Shown in pieces: positions 52,875-60,448 of a stretch of 64,000 nt of DNA. The DNA lies in NCBI GenBank assembly GCA_016184365.1, contig JACPCW010000077.1:1-64000 (forward strand), read 5' to 3'. This DNA comes from Candidatus Rokuibacteriota bacterium (GTDB lineage Bacteria > Methylomirabilota > Methylomirabilia > Rokubacteriales > CSP1-6). Each line of letters starts with the position of its first letter. The first letter of the stretch is position 1. The translations under genes and the position numbers were made by a program. Under the pieces are notes generated by a model. It searched no databases and was not told the DNA's origin. It was given only the letters and a program-made list of their open reading frames with translations.

Positions 52875-54203
52875 ATGAATCGCGACGCGCTGAAGCGGCA
52901 GCTCTGGCACGCGATCGATCGCCGCGCCGGCGAGATCGTCGCGCTCGGTGAACGCATCTGGAGTCACCCCGAGCTCGGCTTCAAGGAAGCGAAGACGGCG
53001 CGCCTCGTCGAGGAGACGTTCCGCCGGCTCGGGCTCGCGCCGCGCAGCGGGCTTGCCATGACGGGCGTGCGCGCCGAGCTCCGCGGCGGCGCGGGCGACG
53101 GCCCGACGTTCGCGCTGCTCGGCGAGCTCGACGCGCTCGTCGTCGCCGGGCATCCGGCGGCCGACGCGACGACCGGCGCGGTGCACGCCTGCGGCCACAA
53201 CGCGCAGGTGGCCGGGATGCTCGGCGCGGCGATGGCGTTCGCCGACACGGACGTCATCCGCCATCTGGCCGGCCGCGTGGCGTTCTTCGCGGTCCCCGCG
53301 GAAGAAGGCGGCGATCTCGAGTGGCGGCTGGCCCAGGCGCGCGCCGGCAAGCTCGAGCTCTACGGCGGGAAGGCCGAGCTCATCCGGCTCGGCCACTTCG
53401 ACGACATCGATCTCGCCATGATGATCCACACGAGCGCGCGCCGCGAAGACGGCAAGGCGTCGGTGCCGACGTCGAACAACGGTCGCGTCGCCAAGATGGC
53501 GCGGTTCGTCGGCCGCGCGGCGCACGCGGGCAGCGCGCCGTGGAACGGCGTGAACGCGCTCTATGCGGCGCAGATCGCGCTCACGGCCATCAACGCCGTG
53601 CGCGAGACGTTTCGCGACGAGGACACGATCCGCGTGCATCCCGTTCTGACGCACGGCGGCTCGCAGGTCAACGTCATTCCCGGCGAGGCGCGGCTCGAGA
53701 CGTACGTGCGCGGTCGCACGGTCGAGGGCATTGCCGACGCCGAGCGCCGCGTCGATCGCGCGCTGAAGGCCGGCGCGCTCGCGCTCGGCGCGCGCGTCGA
53801 GATCGAGACGCTGCCCGGGTATCTGCCGCTCGCGTGCGATCCGACCATGACGCGCTTCTTCCGCGAGAGTGCCGCCGCGCTCGTCGGCGCCGAGCATTAC
53901 CGCGACGCCGGCCACCGCACCGGATCGACCGACATGGGCGATCTCTCGCAGATCATGCCGGTGCTGCATCCGTACATGGGCGGCGCGCGCGGGACGAACC
54001 ACGCGGCCGACTGGCGCATCGCGGATCCGGAGCTCGCGTACGTCATGCCGGCGAAGGCGCTGGCGGCCATGGTGGTCGACATGCTCGCCGGCGGCGCCGC
54101 CGGCGCGCGCGAGGTGCTGACGCGCGGCAGGCCGAACATGACGCGCGAGCAATATCTCGCGTTCCAGCGCGCTGCCGCGCGTCACGACGTGTTCGAAGGA
54201 TGA
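52875..54203 (+). CDS. M20 family amidohydrolase (AbgB-like)
   Basis: 442 residues. It shows WSHPELGFKEAKTARLVEE at the start, the metal residues GELDAL, HACGHNAQ and PAEEGGD, a dimerisation domain with RAAHAGSAPWNGVNAL, and HRTGSTDMGDLSQIMP near the end. Members hydrolyse N-acyl amino acids or aminobenzoyl-glutamate. Substrate unknown. The gene after it starts 43 bp later on the same strand. Confidence 0.93.
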   Translation: MNRDALKRQLWHAIDRRAGEIVALGERIWSHPELGFKEAKTARLVEETFRRLGLAPRSGLAMTGVRAELRGGAGDGPTFALLGELDALVVAGHPAADATTGAVHACGHNAQVAGMLGAAMAFADTDVIRHLAGRVAFFAVPAEEGGDLEWRLAQARAGKLELYGGKAELIRLGHFDDIDLAMMIHTSARREDGKASVPTSNNGRVAKMARFVGRAAHAGSAPWNGVNALYAAQIALTAINAVRETFRDEDTIRVHPVLTHGGSQVNVIPGEARLETYVRGRTVEGIADAERRVDRALKAGALALGARVEIETLPGYLPLACDPTMTRFFRESAAALVGAEHYRDAGHRTGSTDMGDLSQIMPVLHPYMGGARGTNHAADWRIADPELAYVMPAKALAAMVVDMLAGGAAGAREVLTRGRPNMTREQYLAFQRAAARHDVFEG

Positions 54204-54246
54204 CGCGGCAGGCAACCTCGAGCCGACCTGCGAGGACTGAACGCGA

Positions 54247-55005
54247 ATGACGACCGACACCCCGCGCGACGTGACTGCCGGCAACTATCGCTTCCTGCCC
54301 GGCATCGCACCGTTTTCGTCCGGCGCCGTCGCCATGCCGGGCTTCGAAGTCGTGCACGCCACGCTCCGCGCGCCGATGCCGTGGCGCGGCGGCTTCGCAC
54401 TGATCGATCGCCACCTCCGCGAGCTGGGGCGGCCGCGCGCCGCGCTGTGCGCGATCGAGCTGCGCAGTCCGGCGCCCTTCACGTTCGGCGGCTTCGACGA
54501 GTTCAACGCCGGGTATCGCGCGCTGCTGACGGAGTGGAAGCTGCTCGTCGATGGCGAGAACCCGATCGCCCGGACGAACGTGGCGCCCGTCGTCGGCGCG
54601 CCGCGCGAGCCGTCGCTCTACGGCTTCGGCTACACCGTGCCGGGACGGACGGCGCGCCAGAGCTTCATCGTCGCCGGCGCCGGTGAGCTGCGGGACCGCG
54701 CGAACGGTCCGGACGGCATCGTGCGTCGCGGCGAGACGTCGCCCGACGCCATGCGCGAGAAGGCGACGTTCGTCATGGACACGATGGAGCGCCGCCTCCG
54801 CGGCCTGGGCGCCGAGTGGGCGGACGTCACGATGATCGAGATCTACACGCCGCATCCGATCGAGCCGTTCGTCCGCGACGTCGTGCTCGGACGCGCGGGC
54901 GCGGCCGCGGTGCACGGCGTGCGCTGGTTTCCGAGCCAGCCGCCGATCGTCGGTCTCGAGTACGAGATGGATCTGCGCGGCGTCTATCGCGAGCTCACGA
55001 TCTGA
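54247..55005 (+). CDS. Protein of unknown function, possibly RidA-like
   Basis: 252 residues. The first 160 residues (FTFGGFDEFNAGYRALLTEW, NPIARTNVAPVVGAPREPSL) are well formed but match no family I can name. The C-terminal third (REKATFVMDTMERRLRGLGA, VTMIEIYTPHPIEPFVRD) resembles the strand-helix-strand of RidA/YjgF proteins. Probably cytoplasmic, no signal or spans. Context with the M20 hydrolase suggests a catabolic role (inference). Confidence 0.65.
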   Translation: MTTDTPRDVTAGNYRFLPGIAPFSSGAVAMPGFEVVHATLRAPMPWRGGFALIDRHLRELGRPRAALCAIELRSPAPFTFGGFDEFNAGYRALLTEWKLLVDGENPIARTNVAPVVGAPREPSLYGFGYTVPGRTARQSFIVAGAGELRDRANGPDGIVRRGETSPDAMREKATFVMDTMERRLRGLGAEWADVTMIEIYTPHPIEPFVRDVVLGRAGAAAVHGVRWFPSQPPIVGLEYEMDLRGVYRELTI

Positions 55006-55014
55006 GCCGCGGCC

Positions 55015-55401
55015 GTGCTGCTGCCCGCGGTCGTCCTCGCCCTCATCGCGCTCGGCATCCTCGTCCGCCGCATCGGCGGAACGCGTCCGGCGACGGGCAT
55101 CGAGCGCCTCTACGTCGCGCTCGCGCCGGCGCCGTTCGTGCTCGCGCTGGTCATCCCCGCCGTCATCGGGCTCGCGCTCGGTTTCGGTGCCGGCGCGCAC
55201 GCGTGGATCCGCGCGCTCACCTGGAGCGCGATCGGTCTGAGCCTCCTGCTCGGCGCCGCCGGCGTCGCCCTGGTCGTCCGCGCTGCGGTGCGTGGCGAGC
55301 GCTGGGGCTGGCCGCTCGGGGCGATGACGGTGCTCGCGAGCGTGCCGCTCGCGCTCGTTGCGCTCACGTACGTTCTCTTCTGGCTCGCCGCGCGCCTCTG
55401 A
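55015..55401 (+). CDS. Small integral membrane protein
   Basis: 128 residues from GTG, with four predicted transmembrane helices (LLPAVVLALIALGILV; APFVLALVIPAVIGLALGF; WSAIGLSLLLGAAGVALVV; AMTVLASVPLALVALTYVLF). No family recognised. It starts 9 bp after the previous stop, so it is likely co-transcribed. Confidence 0.65.
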   Translation: MLLPAVVLALIALGILVRRIGGTRPATGIERLYVALAPAPFVLALVIPAVIGLALGFGAGAHAWIRALTWSAIGLSLLLGAAGVALVVRAAVRGERWGWPLGAMTVLASVPLALVALTYVLFWLAARL

Positions 55402-55460
55402 CGGCATCCGACGGGTCCGGCGCGTTCGTGGTACGGGCAGCGACGAACGCGAAAGGAGCC

Positions 55461-55711
55461 CGCGCCGCAGCACCGCGACGAGGCCATCGGCCGGTTCCGG
55501 AAGACGGGCGGGCAGCCGCCGGCCGGCACGACGCTGCTCGGACGCTGGACCGCCGGCCGACGTCAGCGGCGGCTTCGATCTGCTCGAGAGCGACGACGCG
55601 CGCGCGTTGACCGACTTCGCGCTGACGTGGAGCGATCTGCTCGAGCTGCGGATCGTTCCCGTCGTCGACGACGCCGATCTCGGCGAAGCACTGCGTCGCG
55701 CCGGCAAGTAA
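55461..55711 (+). pseudogene. DUF3303-like gene remnant, frameshifted
   Basis: Frame 1 reads QHRDEAIGRFRKTGGQPPAG then TTLLGRWTA. One extra base near 55555 shifts it to DVSGGFDLLESDDARALTDF, WSDLLELRIVPVV and the stop at 55711. Joined, these make the whole of a roughly 90-residue protein like DUF3303 except the first few residues. No start codon remains; AAAGGAG at 55452-55458 may be the old ribosome site. R1 copies C and D begin 40 bp downstream. Confidence 0.6.
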
Positions 55712-55751
55712 GCCCGCGCCCTGGCCCGGGTGCTAGTCTCGGGCGATGGCC

Positions 55752-55858
55752 GGGCGAAGCCGCAGCACGGCGTGGCATCGGGAGGTGAGGCCGGTCGACG
55801 GCCGAGCCGACACCACGATGAAGAGCCGCAGGCGGAGCGGGTGCGAGGCGAGTCTGTG
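55752..55858 (+). repeat. R1 leader repeat, copy C
   Basis: 107 bp, full length. Its frame runs from ATG 55746 to TGA 55859 (37 residues, same core as copies A and B). The stop overlaps the ATG of copy D's frame (TGATG). Copy A differs by one synonymous base in ACT/ACC and one replacement (Val/Gly before CEASL). Confidence 0.87.
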
Positions 55859-55864
55859 ATGGCC

Positions 55865-55923
55865 GGGCGAAGCCGCAGCACGGCGCGGAGCCGCAGGCGG
55901 AGCGGGTGCGAGGCGAGTCTGTG
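55865..55923 (+). repeat. R1 leader repeat, copy D (48-bp internal deletion)
   Basis: 59 bp with both R1 ends but lacking 48 bp (16 codons) from the middle. Its frame, ATG 55859 to TGA 55924, has 21 residues and still ends CEASL. The stop overlaps the nucleotidyltransferase ATG. Copies C, D and the gene thus form a chain of three frames joined by TGATG. Confidence 0.85.
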
Positions 55924-56712
55924 ATGGACCTCGACGCCGAGCTGCGGCGCATCACCGAAGCGCTCGACGGCGGCGGTGTGCGGTATGCGCTGGCCGGCGG
56001 GCTCGCCGTCGCGATCTACGCGACGCCGCGCGCGACCGAAGACGTCGATCTGCTCGTCGCCGGCGCTGATCTCGACGCGGCCATCGCGGCGATCACGGGG
56101 CTTGGGTTTCGTGCGGCCGGGCCGCCGATGGACGTTGCGCGCGGCCGGCTGCGCATTCACCGTCTGCTGAAGTTCGAGCAGCAGGACCTGCTGCTCGTGG
56201 ATCTGCTCGTTCCCCAGGATCAGGATCTCGGCCGACTGTTGGACGAGCGCAGTTTCGTCGACTGGCAGGGTCAGCGGATCGCCGTGGTGAGCATCGACGG
56301 TCTGAGTGCGCTGAAGCGGTTGCTCGGGACGGCGCAGGATCGCGCCGACGTCGATTCGCTCGCGCCGGTCCGAGGCATGCCTGATCGGGATGTCGGTGCG
56401 GCGCTCCGGGCTGCATCAGTATTGCGCCGACTCTGTCTCAGCCTGCCGCATCTCGCGACGCCGTCGGAAGCGAGGCTGCTGGCGCGCTTCCATCAGCTGA
56501 CGACCGCACCCGAGGGCGTCACGACCGGCGACATCGACGCGCTCGCCGCCGGCTGGCGGACGTGGTGGCGTGCCGGTCGCGTGGCGGAGCTCAGCGCCAT
56601 GGCCGAGCGTGTGACGCGCGCGGTGATCGACAGTGACCGGCGTCTTGCCACGTACGCCGTCGCTGCGCAGGCGGCCCGAACGGACGCCGCGACGCGCGGG
56701 GGTGCCGCGTGA
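55924..56712 (+). CDS. Nucleotidyltransferase-fold protein
   Basis: 262 residues. The NTase motif GGLAVAIYATPRATEDVDLLV-type (GG, R-x-T-x-D-x-D with the metal Asp pair) stands at about 22-44, a further Asp at LVDLL, and an MNT/AbiEii-like continuation to about 145 (GTAQDRADVDSL). The last 110 residues are helical and unfamiliar. Such proteins serve as antitoxin/toxin or tRNA-modifying enzymes; role unknown here. It starts at the end of R1 copy D and overlaps the next gene (GTGA). Confidence 0.8.
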   Translation: MDLDAELRRITEALDGGGVRYALAGGLAVAIYATPRATEDVDLLVAGADLDAAIAAITGLGFRAAGPPMDVARGRLRIHRLLKFEQQDLLLVDLLVPQDQDLGRLLDERSFVDWQGQRIAVVSIDGLSALKRLLGTAQDRADVDSLAPVRGMPDRDVGAALRAASVLRRLCLSLPHLATPSEARLLARFHQLTTAPEGVTTGDIDALAAGWRTWWRAGRVAELSAMAERVTRAVIDSDRRLATYAVAAQAARTDAATRGGAA

Positions 56713-57443
56713 CCGGCGTCGTCCGCATCGGCGTCATCGTGCCGCCCGGCAATCCGACCGTCGAGCCGGAGTTCTACCGGATGGCGCCGCCCGGCGTGAC
56801 GATTCACTTCACGCGACTCGCGGTGAGCGACGCGCCCGGCGCCGCCGGCGCGGCCGCCGGCATGGAAGATCGCGCGCGCGCGTACGCGGAAGCGGCGCCC
56901 GCCGCCGCGCGCTCGATCGGCGAGGTGTCTCCCGCGGTCGTCGTGCTCGGGCATACCGCGTCGAGCTATGTCGTCGGCTTCGAGCAGGACCCCGCGCTCG
57001 CCGAGCAGCTTGCGTCCAACGCCGGCGCGAAGGCGACCACGGCCGCGGGCGCGGTGTTCGCGGCGCTTCGGCACCTCGGCGTCCGCAGGCTCGCGCTCGC
57101 GACACCGTACCCCGAGTCGATCAGCGCGATCGGCCGGCGGTACTGGGAGACGGCAGGCTTCGAGATCGTCAGCCATCGGAGGCTCGACGACGTGCGGAAC
57201 ATCTACGAAGAGACGGAGGAGCGGGCACGCGGGCTCGCGCGCAGCGCTGACGTCGCGACGGCCGACGCCGTGCTCATCAGCGGGACGGGGCTGCCGACCG
57301 TCGGCGTGCTCGACGCGCTCGAGCAGGAGCTCGGCAAGCCGGTGCTGTCGAGCAACCAGGCGTCACTCTGGCGCGCGCTCCGGCTCGCCGACGTCCGCGC
57401 GGCGGTCCCCGGCTTCGGCCGGCTCCTGCACGACGGCGGGTAG
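56709..57443 (+). CDS. Maleate isomerase/Asp-Glu racemase-fold protein
   Basis: 244 residues of the maleate cis-trans isomerase/arylmalonate decarboxylase group: RIGVIVPPGNPTVEPEFYRM, VVVLGHTASSYVVG, AVFAALRHLGVRRLALATPY and AVLISGTGLPT. Where maleate isomerase has its two cysteines (CTSGS, SCTN), this protein has His (GHTAS) and Gly (SGTG). The isomerase mechanism is therefore unlikely. GTG start overlaps the preceding gene. Confidence 0.8.
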   Translation: MTGVVRIGVIVPPGNPTVEPEFYRMAPPGVTIHFTRLAVSDAPGAAGAAAGMEDRARAYAEAAPAAARSIGEVSPAVVVLGHTASSYVVGFEQDPALAEQLASNAGAKATTAAGAVFAALRHLGVRRLALATPYPESISAIGRRYWETAGFEIVSHRRLDDVRNIYEETEERARGLARSADVATADAVLISGTGLPTVGVLDALEQELGKPVLSSNQASLWRALRLADVRAAVPGFGRLLHDGG

Positions 57444-57445
57444 CG

Positions 57446-58102
57446 ATGCCGGCGCCGATCGCGTTCTTCGACCTCGACGGGACGCTCACGGATTCCCGGC
57501 TCGGGATCACGCGGTGCATCCGCTACGCGCTCGAACGCCTGCCGCATCCGTGTCCGCCCGACGACGCGCTCGGGACGTTCATCAGTCCCTCGCTCCGCAC
57601 CGGGTTTGCCACGCTGCTCGGCACGTCGGATTCGCAGCGCATCGAGCGGGCGCTCGCGCTCTACCGCGAGCGCTACGTCGCCAGCGGCCTGTTCGAGAAC
57701 GAGGTGTACGCCGGCGTGCCGCGGATGCTCGAGGATCTCCGCCGCCCGGTCGCGCGAGCGTTCGTCGTGACGTCGAAGCCGGGCCTCTACGCCCAGCGCG
57801 TGGTGCGGCATTTCGGGCTCGAGCGCCATTTCGCGCGCGTCTACGGTCCCGACCTCGGCGGGCGATTCGACGACAAGGCCGAGCTGGTCGCGCACGTGCT
57901 CGAGACCGAAGCGCTCGATCCCGCCACGGCCGTCATGATCGGCGACCGGGCGGCGGACATCGTCGCCGCGAAGCGCAACCGAGTCCGCGCCATCGGCGTG
58001 CTGTGGGGCTTCGGGTCTGAGCGCGAGCTGCGCGACGCCGGCGCCGACGCCGTCTGCGGCGAGCCGCGCGCGCTGCCCGACTGTCTTGCCGCACTTCGCT
58101 GA
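57446..58102 (+). CDS. HAD superfamily hydrolase (phosphoglycolate phosphatase-like)
   Basis: 218 residues. HAD motif I FFDLDGTLTDS, motif II VVTSKPG, motif III lysine DDKAEL and motif IV MIGDRAADI, with an alpha-helical cap between I and II. It dephosphorylates a small metabolite. It starts 2 bp after the previous stop, so it belongs to the operon starting at R1. Confidence 0.92.
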   Translation: MPAPIAFFDLDGTLTDSRLGITRCIRYALERLPHPCPPDDALGTFISPSLRTGFATLLGTSDSQRIERALALYRERYVASGLFENEVYAGVPRMLEDLRRPVARAFVVTSKPGLYAQRVVRHFGLERHFARVYGPDLGGRFDDKAELVAHVLETEALDPATAVMIGDRAADIVAAKRNRVRAIGVLWGFGSERELRDAGADAVCGEPRALPDCLAALR

Positions 58103-58187
58103 GCCCGCACACGCCCTCGATCCTGCTGCGCTAAGATCGGTCGTCCCCGAGCCGACGGGACGCAGATTTGCCCACGGAGGTTGCTCG

Positions 58188-59792
58188 ATGCCGAAGCGCG
58201 TGCTGCCGATCTCGAAAACCGACACACCGTACCGGACGGAGCTGACGCCCGTCAGCTTTCTCCGTCGCAGCGCGTACGTGTGGCCCGACAAGACCGCGGT
58301 CGTGCACGGCGACCGGCGCTACACGTACCGGCAGCTCGAGGAGCGCGCGAACCGTCTCGCCTCCGGGCTGCGCGCGCTCGGGCTGACCCATCTCGATCGC
58401 GTGGCGATCATCGCGCCGAACACGCCGGCCATGCTCGAAGCGCACTTCGGCGTGCCCATGGCGGGCCTCGTCCTCGTGCCGATCAACATCCGGCTGAACG
58501 GCGACGAGATCGCGTACATCCTCGGCCACTCCGGCGCGAAGGTGCTGTTCGTCGATCACGAGTTCGAGAGCCTGGTGAAGCCGGCGGGGACGGGCGCGTT
58601 GAAGGTCATCCGCATCGACGACACCGGCGCCGCGGGCGATCCGTACGAGGACTTCCTGGCCGCGGGCTCGCCCGAGCCGTGCGAGCCGTGGCTGGCCGAC
58701 GAGATGGAGACCCTGTCCATCAACTACACGTCCGGCACGACGGGCCGCCCGAAGGGCGTGATGATCCATCACCGCGGCGGGTATCTGAACGCGATGGGCG
58801 AGGTGATCGAGACCGGCATGACGTTCGATGCGAAGTACCTCTGGACGCTGCCGATGTTCCACTGCAACGGCTGGTGCTTCACGTGGGGCGTCACGGCCAT
58901 GGGCGGCACGCACGTCTGCCTGCGCCGCGTCGAGCCGGCGCGGATCTGGGAGCTGATCGACGGCGAAGGCGTCACGCACTACTGCGGCGCGCCGACCGTG
59001 CAGATCGGCATCGTGAACCATCCGAAGGCGCACAAGCTCGCGCAACCCGTGACCGCGACCGTCGCCGGCGCGCCCCCGTCGCCGACGCTGCTCGGCCGGA
59101 TGCAGGAGCTCGGCTTCCGTCCCGTGCACGTCTACGGCCTGACCGAGACGTACGGTCCGCACACGGTGTGCGCCTGGCATCGCGAATGGGATGCGCTGCC
59201 GGCCGACGAGCGCGCGCGGGCCGCCGCCCGCCAGGGCCAGGGCTACGTGATGTTCGACCTGGTCCGGGTCGTCGACGACCGGATGAACGACGTGCCGATG
59301 GACGCCGAAACGCTCGGCGAGGTCGTCATGCGCGGCAACAACGTGATGAAGGGCTACTTCGAGCAGCCGGACGCCACGGCCGAGGCGTTTCGCGGCGGCT
59401 GGTTCCATTCCGGCGATCTCGCCGTCTGGCACCCGGACGGCTACATCGAGCTGCGCGACCGGAAGAAGGACATCATCATCTCGGGCGGCGAGAACATCTC
59501 GACGATCGAGGTCGAGCAGGCCGTCGCCACGCATCCGTCCGTTCTCGAGTGCGCCGTCGTCGCCGTGCCGGACGAGAAGTGGGGCGAGCGGCCGAAGGCG
59601 TTCGTGACGCTCAAGCCCGGCATGAAGGCGACCGAGGCCGAGATCCTCGAGTTCTGCCGCCAGCACATCGCGCACTTCAAGTGCCCGGCGTCGATCGAGT
59701 TCGGCGATCTGCCGAAGACGTCGACCGGCAAGGTGCAGAAGTTCGTGCTGCGCGACAAGGAGTGGGGCGGCAAGACGAAACGGATCAATTGA
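58188..59792 (+). CDS. AMP-dependent acyl-CoA synthetase
   Basis: 534 residues, ANL superfamily. The P-loop YTSGTTGRPKG, the adenine motif YGLTETYGP, GWFHSGDLA, the hinge RDRKKDIIISGGENIS and the catalytic Lys in PKTSTGKVQKF are all present. It activates a medium-chain or aromatic acid to its CoA thioester. ACGGAGG stands 8 bases before the ATG. R2 copy 9 follows the stop by 6 bp. Confidence 0.94.
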   Translation: MPKRVLPISKTDTPYRTELTPVSFLRRSAYVWPDKTAVVHGDRRYTYRQLEERANRLASGLRALGLTHLDRVAIIAPNTPAMLEAHFGVPMAGLVLVPINIRLNGDEIAYILGHSGAKVLFVDHEFESLVKPAGTGALKVIRIDDTGAAGDPYEDFLAAGSPEPCEPWLADEMETLSINYTSGTTGRPKGVMIHHRGGYLNAMGEVIETGMTFDAKYLWTLPMFHCNGWCFTWGVTAMGGTHVCLRRVEPARIWELIDGEGVTHYCGAPTVQIGIVNHPKAHKLAQPVTATVAGAPPSPTLLGRMQELGFRPVHVYGLTETYGPHTVCAWHREWDALPADERARAAARQGQGYVMFDLVRVVDDRMNDVPMDAETLGEVVMRGNNVMKGYFEQPDATAEAFRGGWFHSGDLAVWHPDGYIELRDRKKDIIISGGENISTIEVEQAVATHPSVLECAVVAVPDEKWGERPKAFVTLKPGMKATEAEILEFCRQHIAHFKCPASIEFGDLPKTSTGKVQKFVLRDKEWGGKTKRIN

Positions 59793-59798
59793 TCGAGA

Positions 59799-59867
59799 TG
59801 GGGGCCCCGACATGGCCCCAAACCCCCACCGCTCGGAGCGCCCCGGCGAAGCCGTGGCGCTCCTCGA
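59799..59867 (+). repeat. R2 double-hairpin repeat, copy 9
   Basis: Hairpin 1 TGGGGCC-type stem around CCGACAT; hairpin 2 GGAGCGCC/GGCGCTCC enclosing C-CGGC-GAA-GCCG-T, the most regular copy. It fills the whole gap between the convergent acyl-CoA synthetase and DUF456 genes. Confidence 0.87.
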
Positions 59868-60350
59868 TTACCCTCGGTAGATCCACCAGACGAACAGCGC
59901 CACCATCGCGAGCGCGACCGCGAAGTGCATGACGGCGCCCGCGATGGTGCCGACCGCCGCGCCGATGCCGCTGCGGAGGCTCTCGCGCAGCTGACCCGTC
60001 CGCAGCCATTCCGCGAGCACCGCGCCGACGAGCGGGCCGATCAGCAGGCCGAGCGGCGCGAAGACGATGCCGACGAGCGCGCCGACGATGGCGCCCATGA
60101 CGGCCGCGCGACTGCCGCCGGCGCCACGCGTGCCGAGCGCGGTGCCGAGATAGGCGACGACGCCGGCGACGATCGCGAGCAGCGCCAGGATGCCGAGGCG
60201 GCCCCAGCCGACGGGCGTGAAATCCGTGGCGAAGGCGTAGATCGCCGCGCCGGCCAGGATCAGCGGCGTACCCGGCAGCACGGGAATCACCGCGCCCGCG
60301 AGCCCGGCCAGCATGAGCGCCCCGACGACGACGTACAGCATTTCCTGCAT
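59868..60350 (-). CDS. DUF456 family membrane protein
   Basis: 160 residues with about five predicted membrane helices and Gly/Ala-rich segments: LYVVVGALMLAGLAGAVIPV, LPGTPLILAGAAIYA, and MGAIVGALVGIVFAPLGLLI. The early LPGTPLI motif is characteristic of DUF456. Role unknown; a Gly-zipper pore or stress protein has been suggested by its pattern only. ATG at 60350; MLYVVVG three codons later is an alternative. Confidence 0.85.
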   Translation of the reverse strand: MQEMLYVVVGALMLAGLAGAVIPVLPGTPLILAGAAIYAFATDFTPVGWGRLGILALLAIVAGVVAYLGTALGTRGAGGSRAAVMGAIVGALVGIVFAPLGLLIGPLVGAVLAEWLRTGQLRESLRSGIGAAVGTIAGAVMHFAVALAMVALFVWWIYRG

Positions 60351-60448
60351 GCGTTCCAGTGTGCGGCATGAACAATAGCCGGGCACGCGATCGTTCGGTT
60401 CGCACGGAGGGAGGCCTCGATGATCGCCGCTCACGCGCTCGCACCGCC

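Noticed and set aside
22088-55923. R1 copies as a CRISPR array or insertion sequence ends
   Set aside because: Copies are dispersed, not regularly spaced with unique spacers, and no transposase or inverted terminal repeats flank them.
54043-56160. 705-codon minus-strand frame across the M20, unknown and R1 region
   Set aside because: It crosses several unrelated genes and both R1 copies antisense; composition is typical of a shadow frame.
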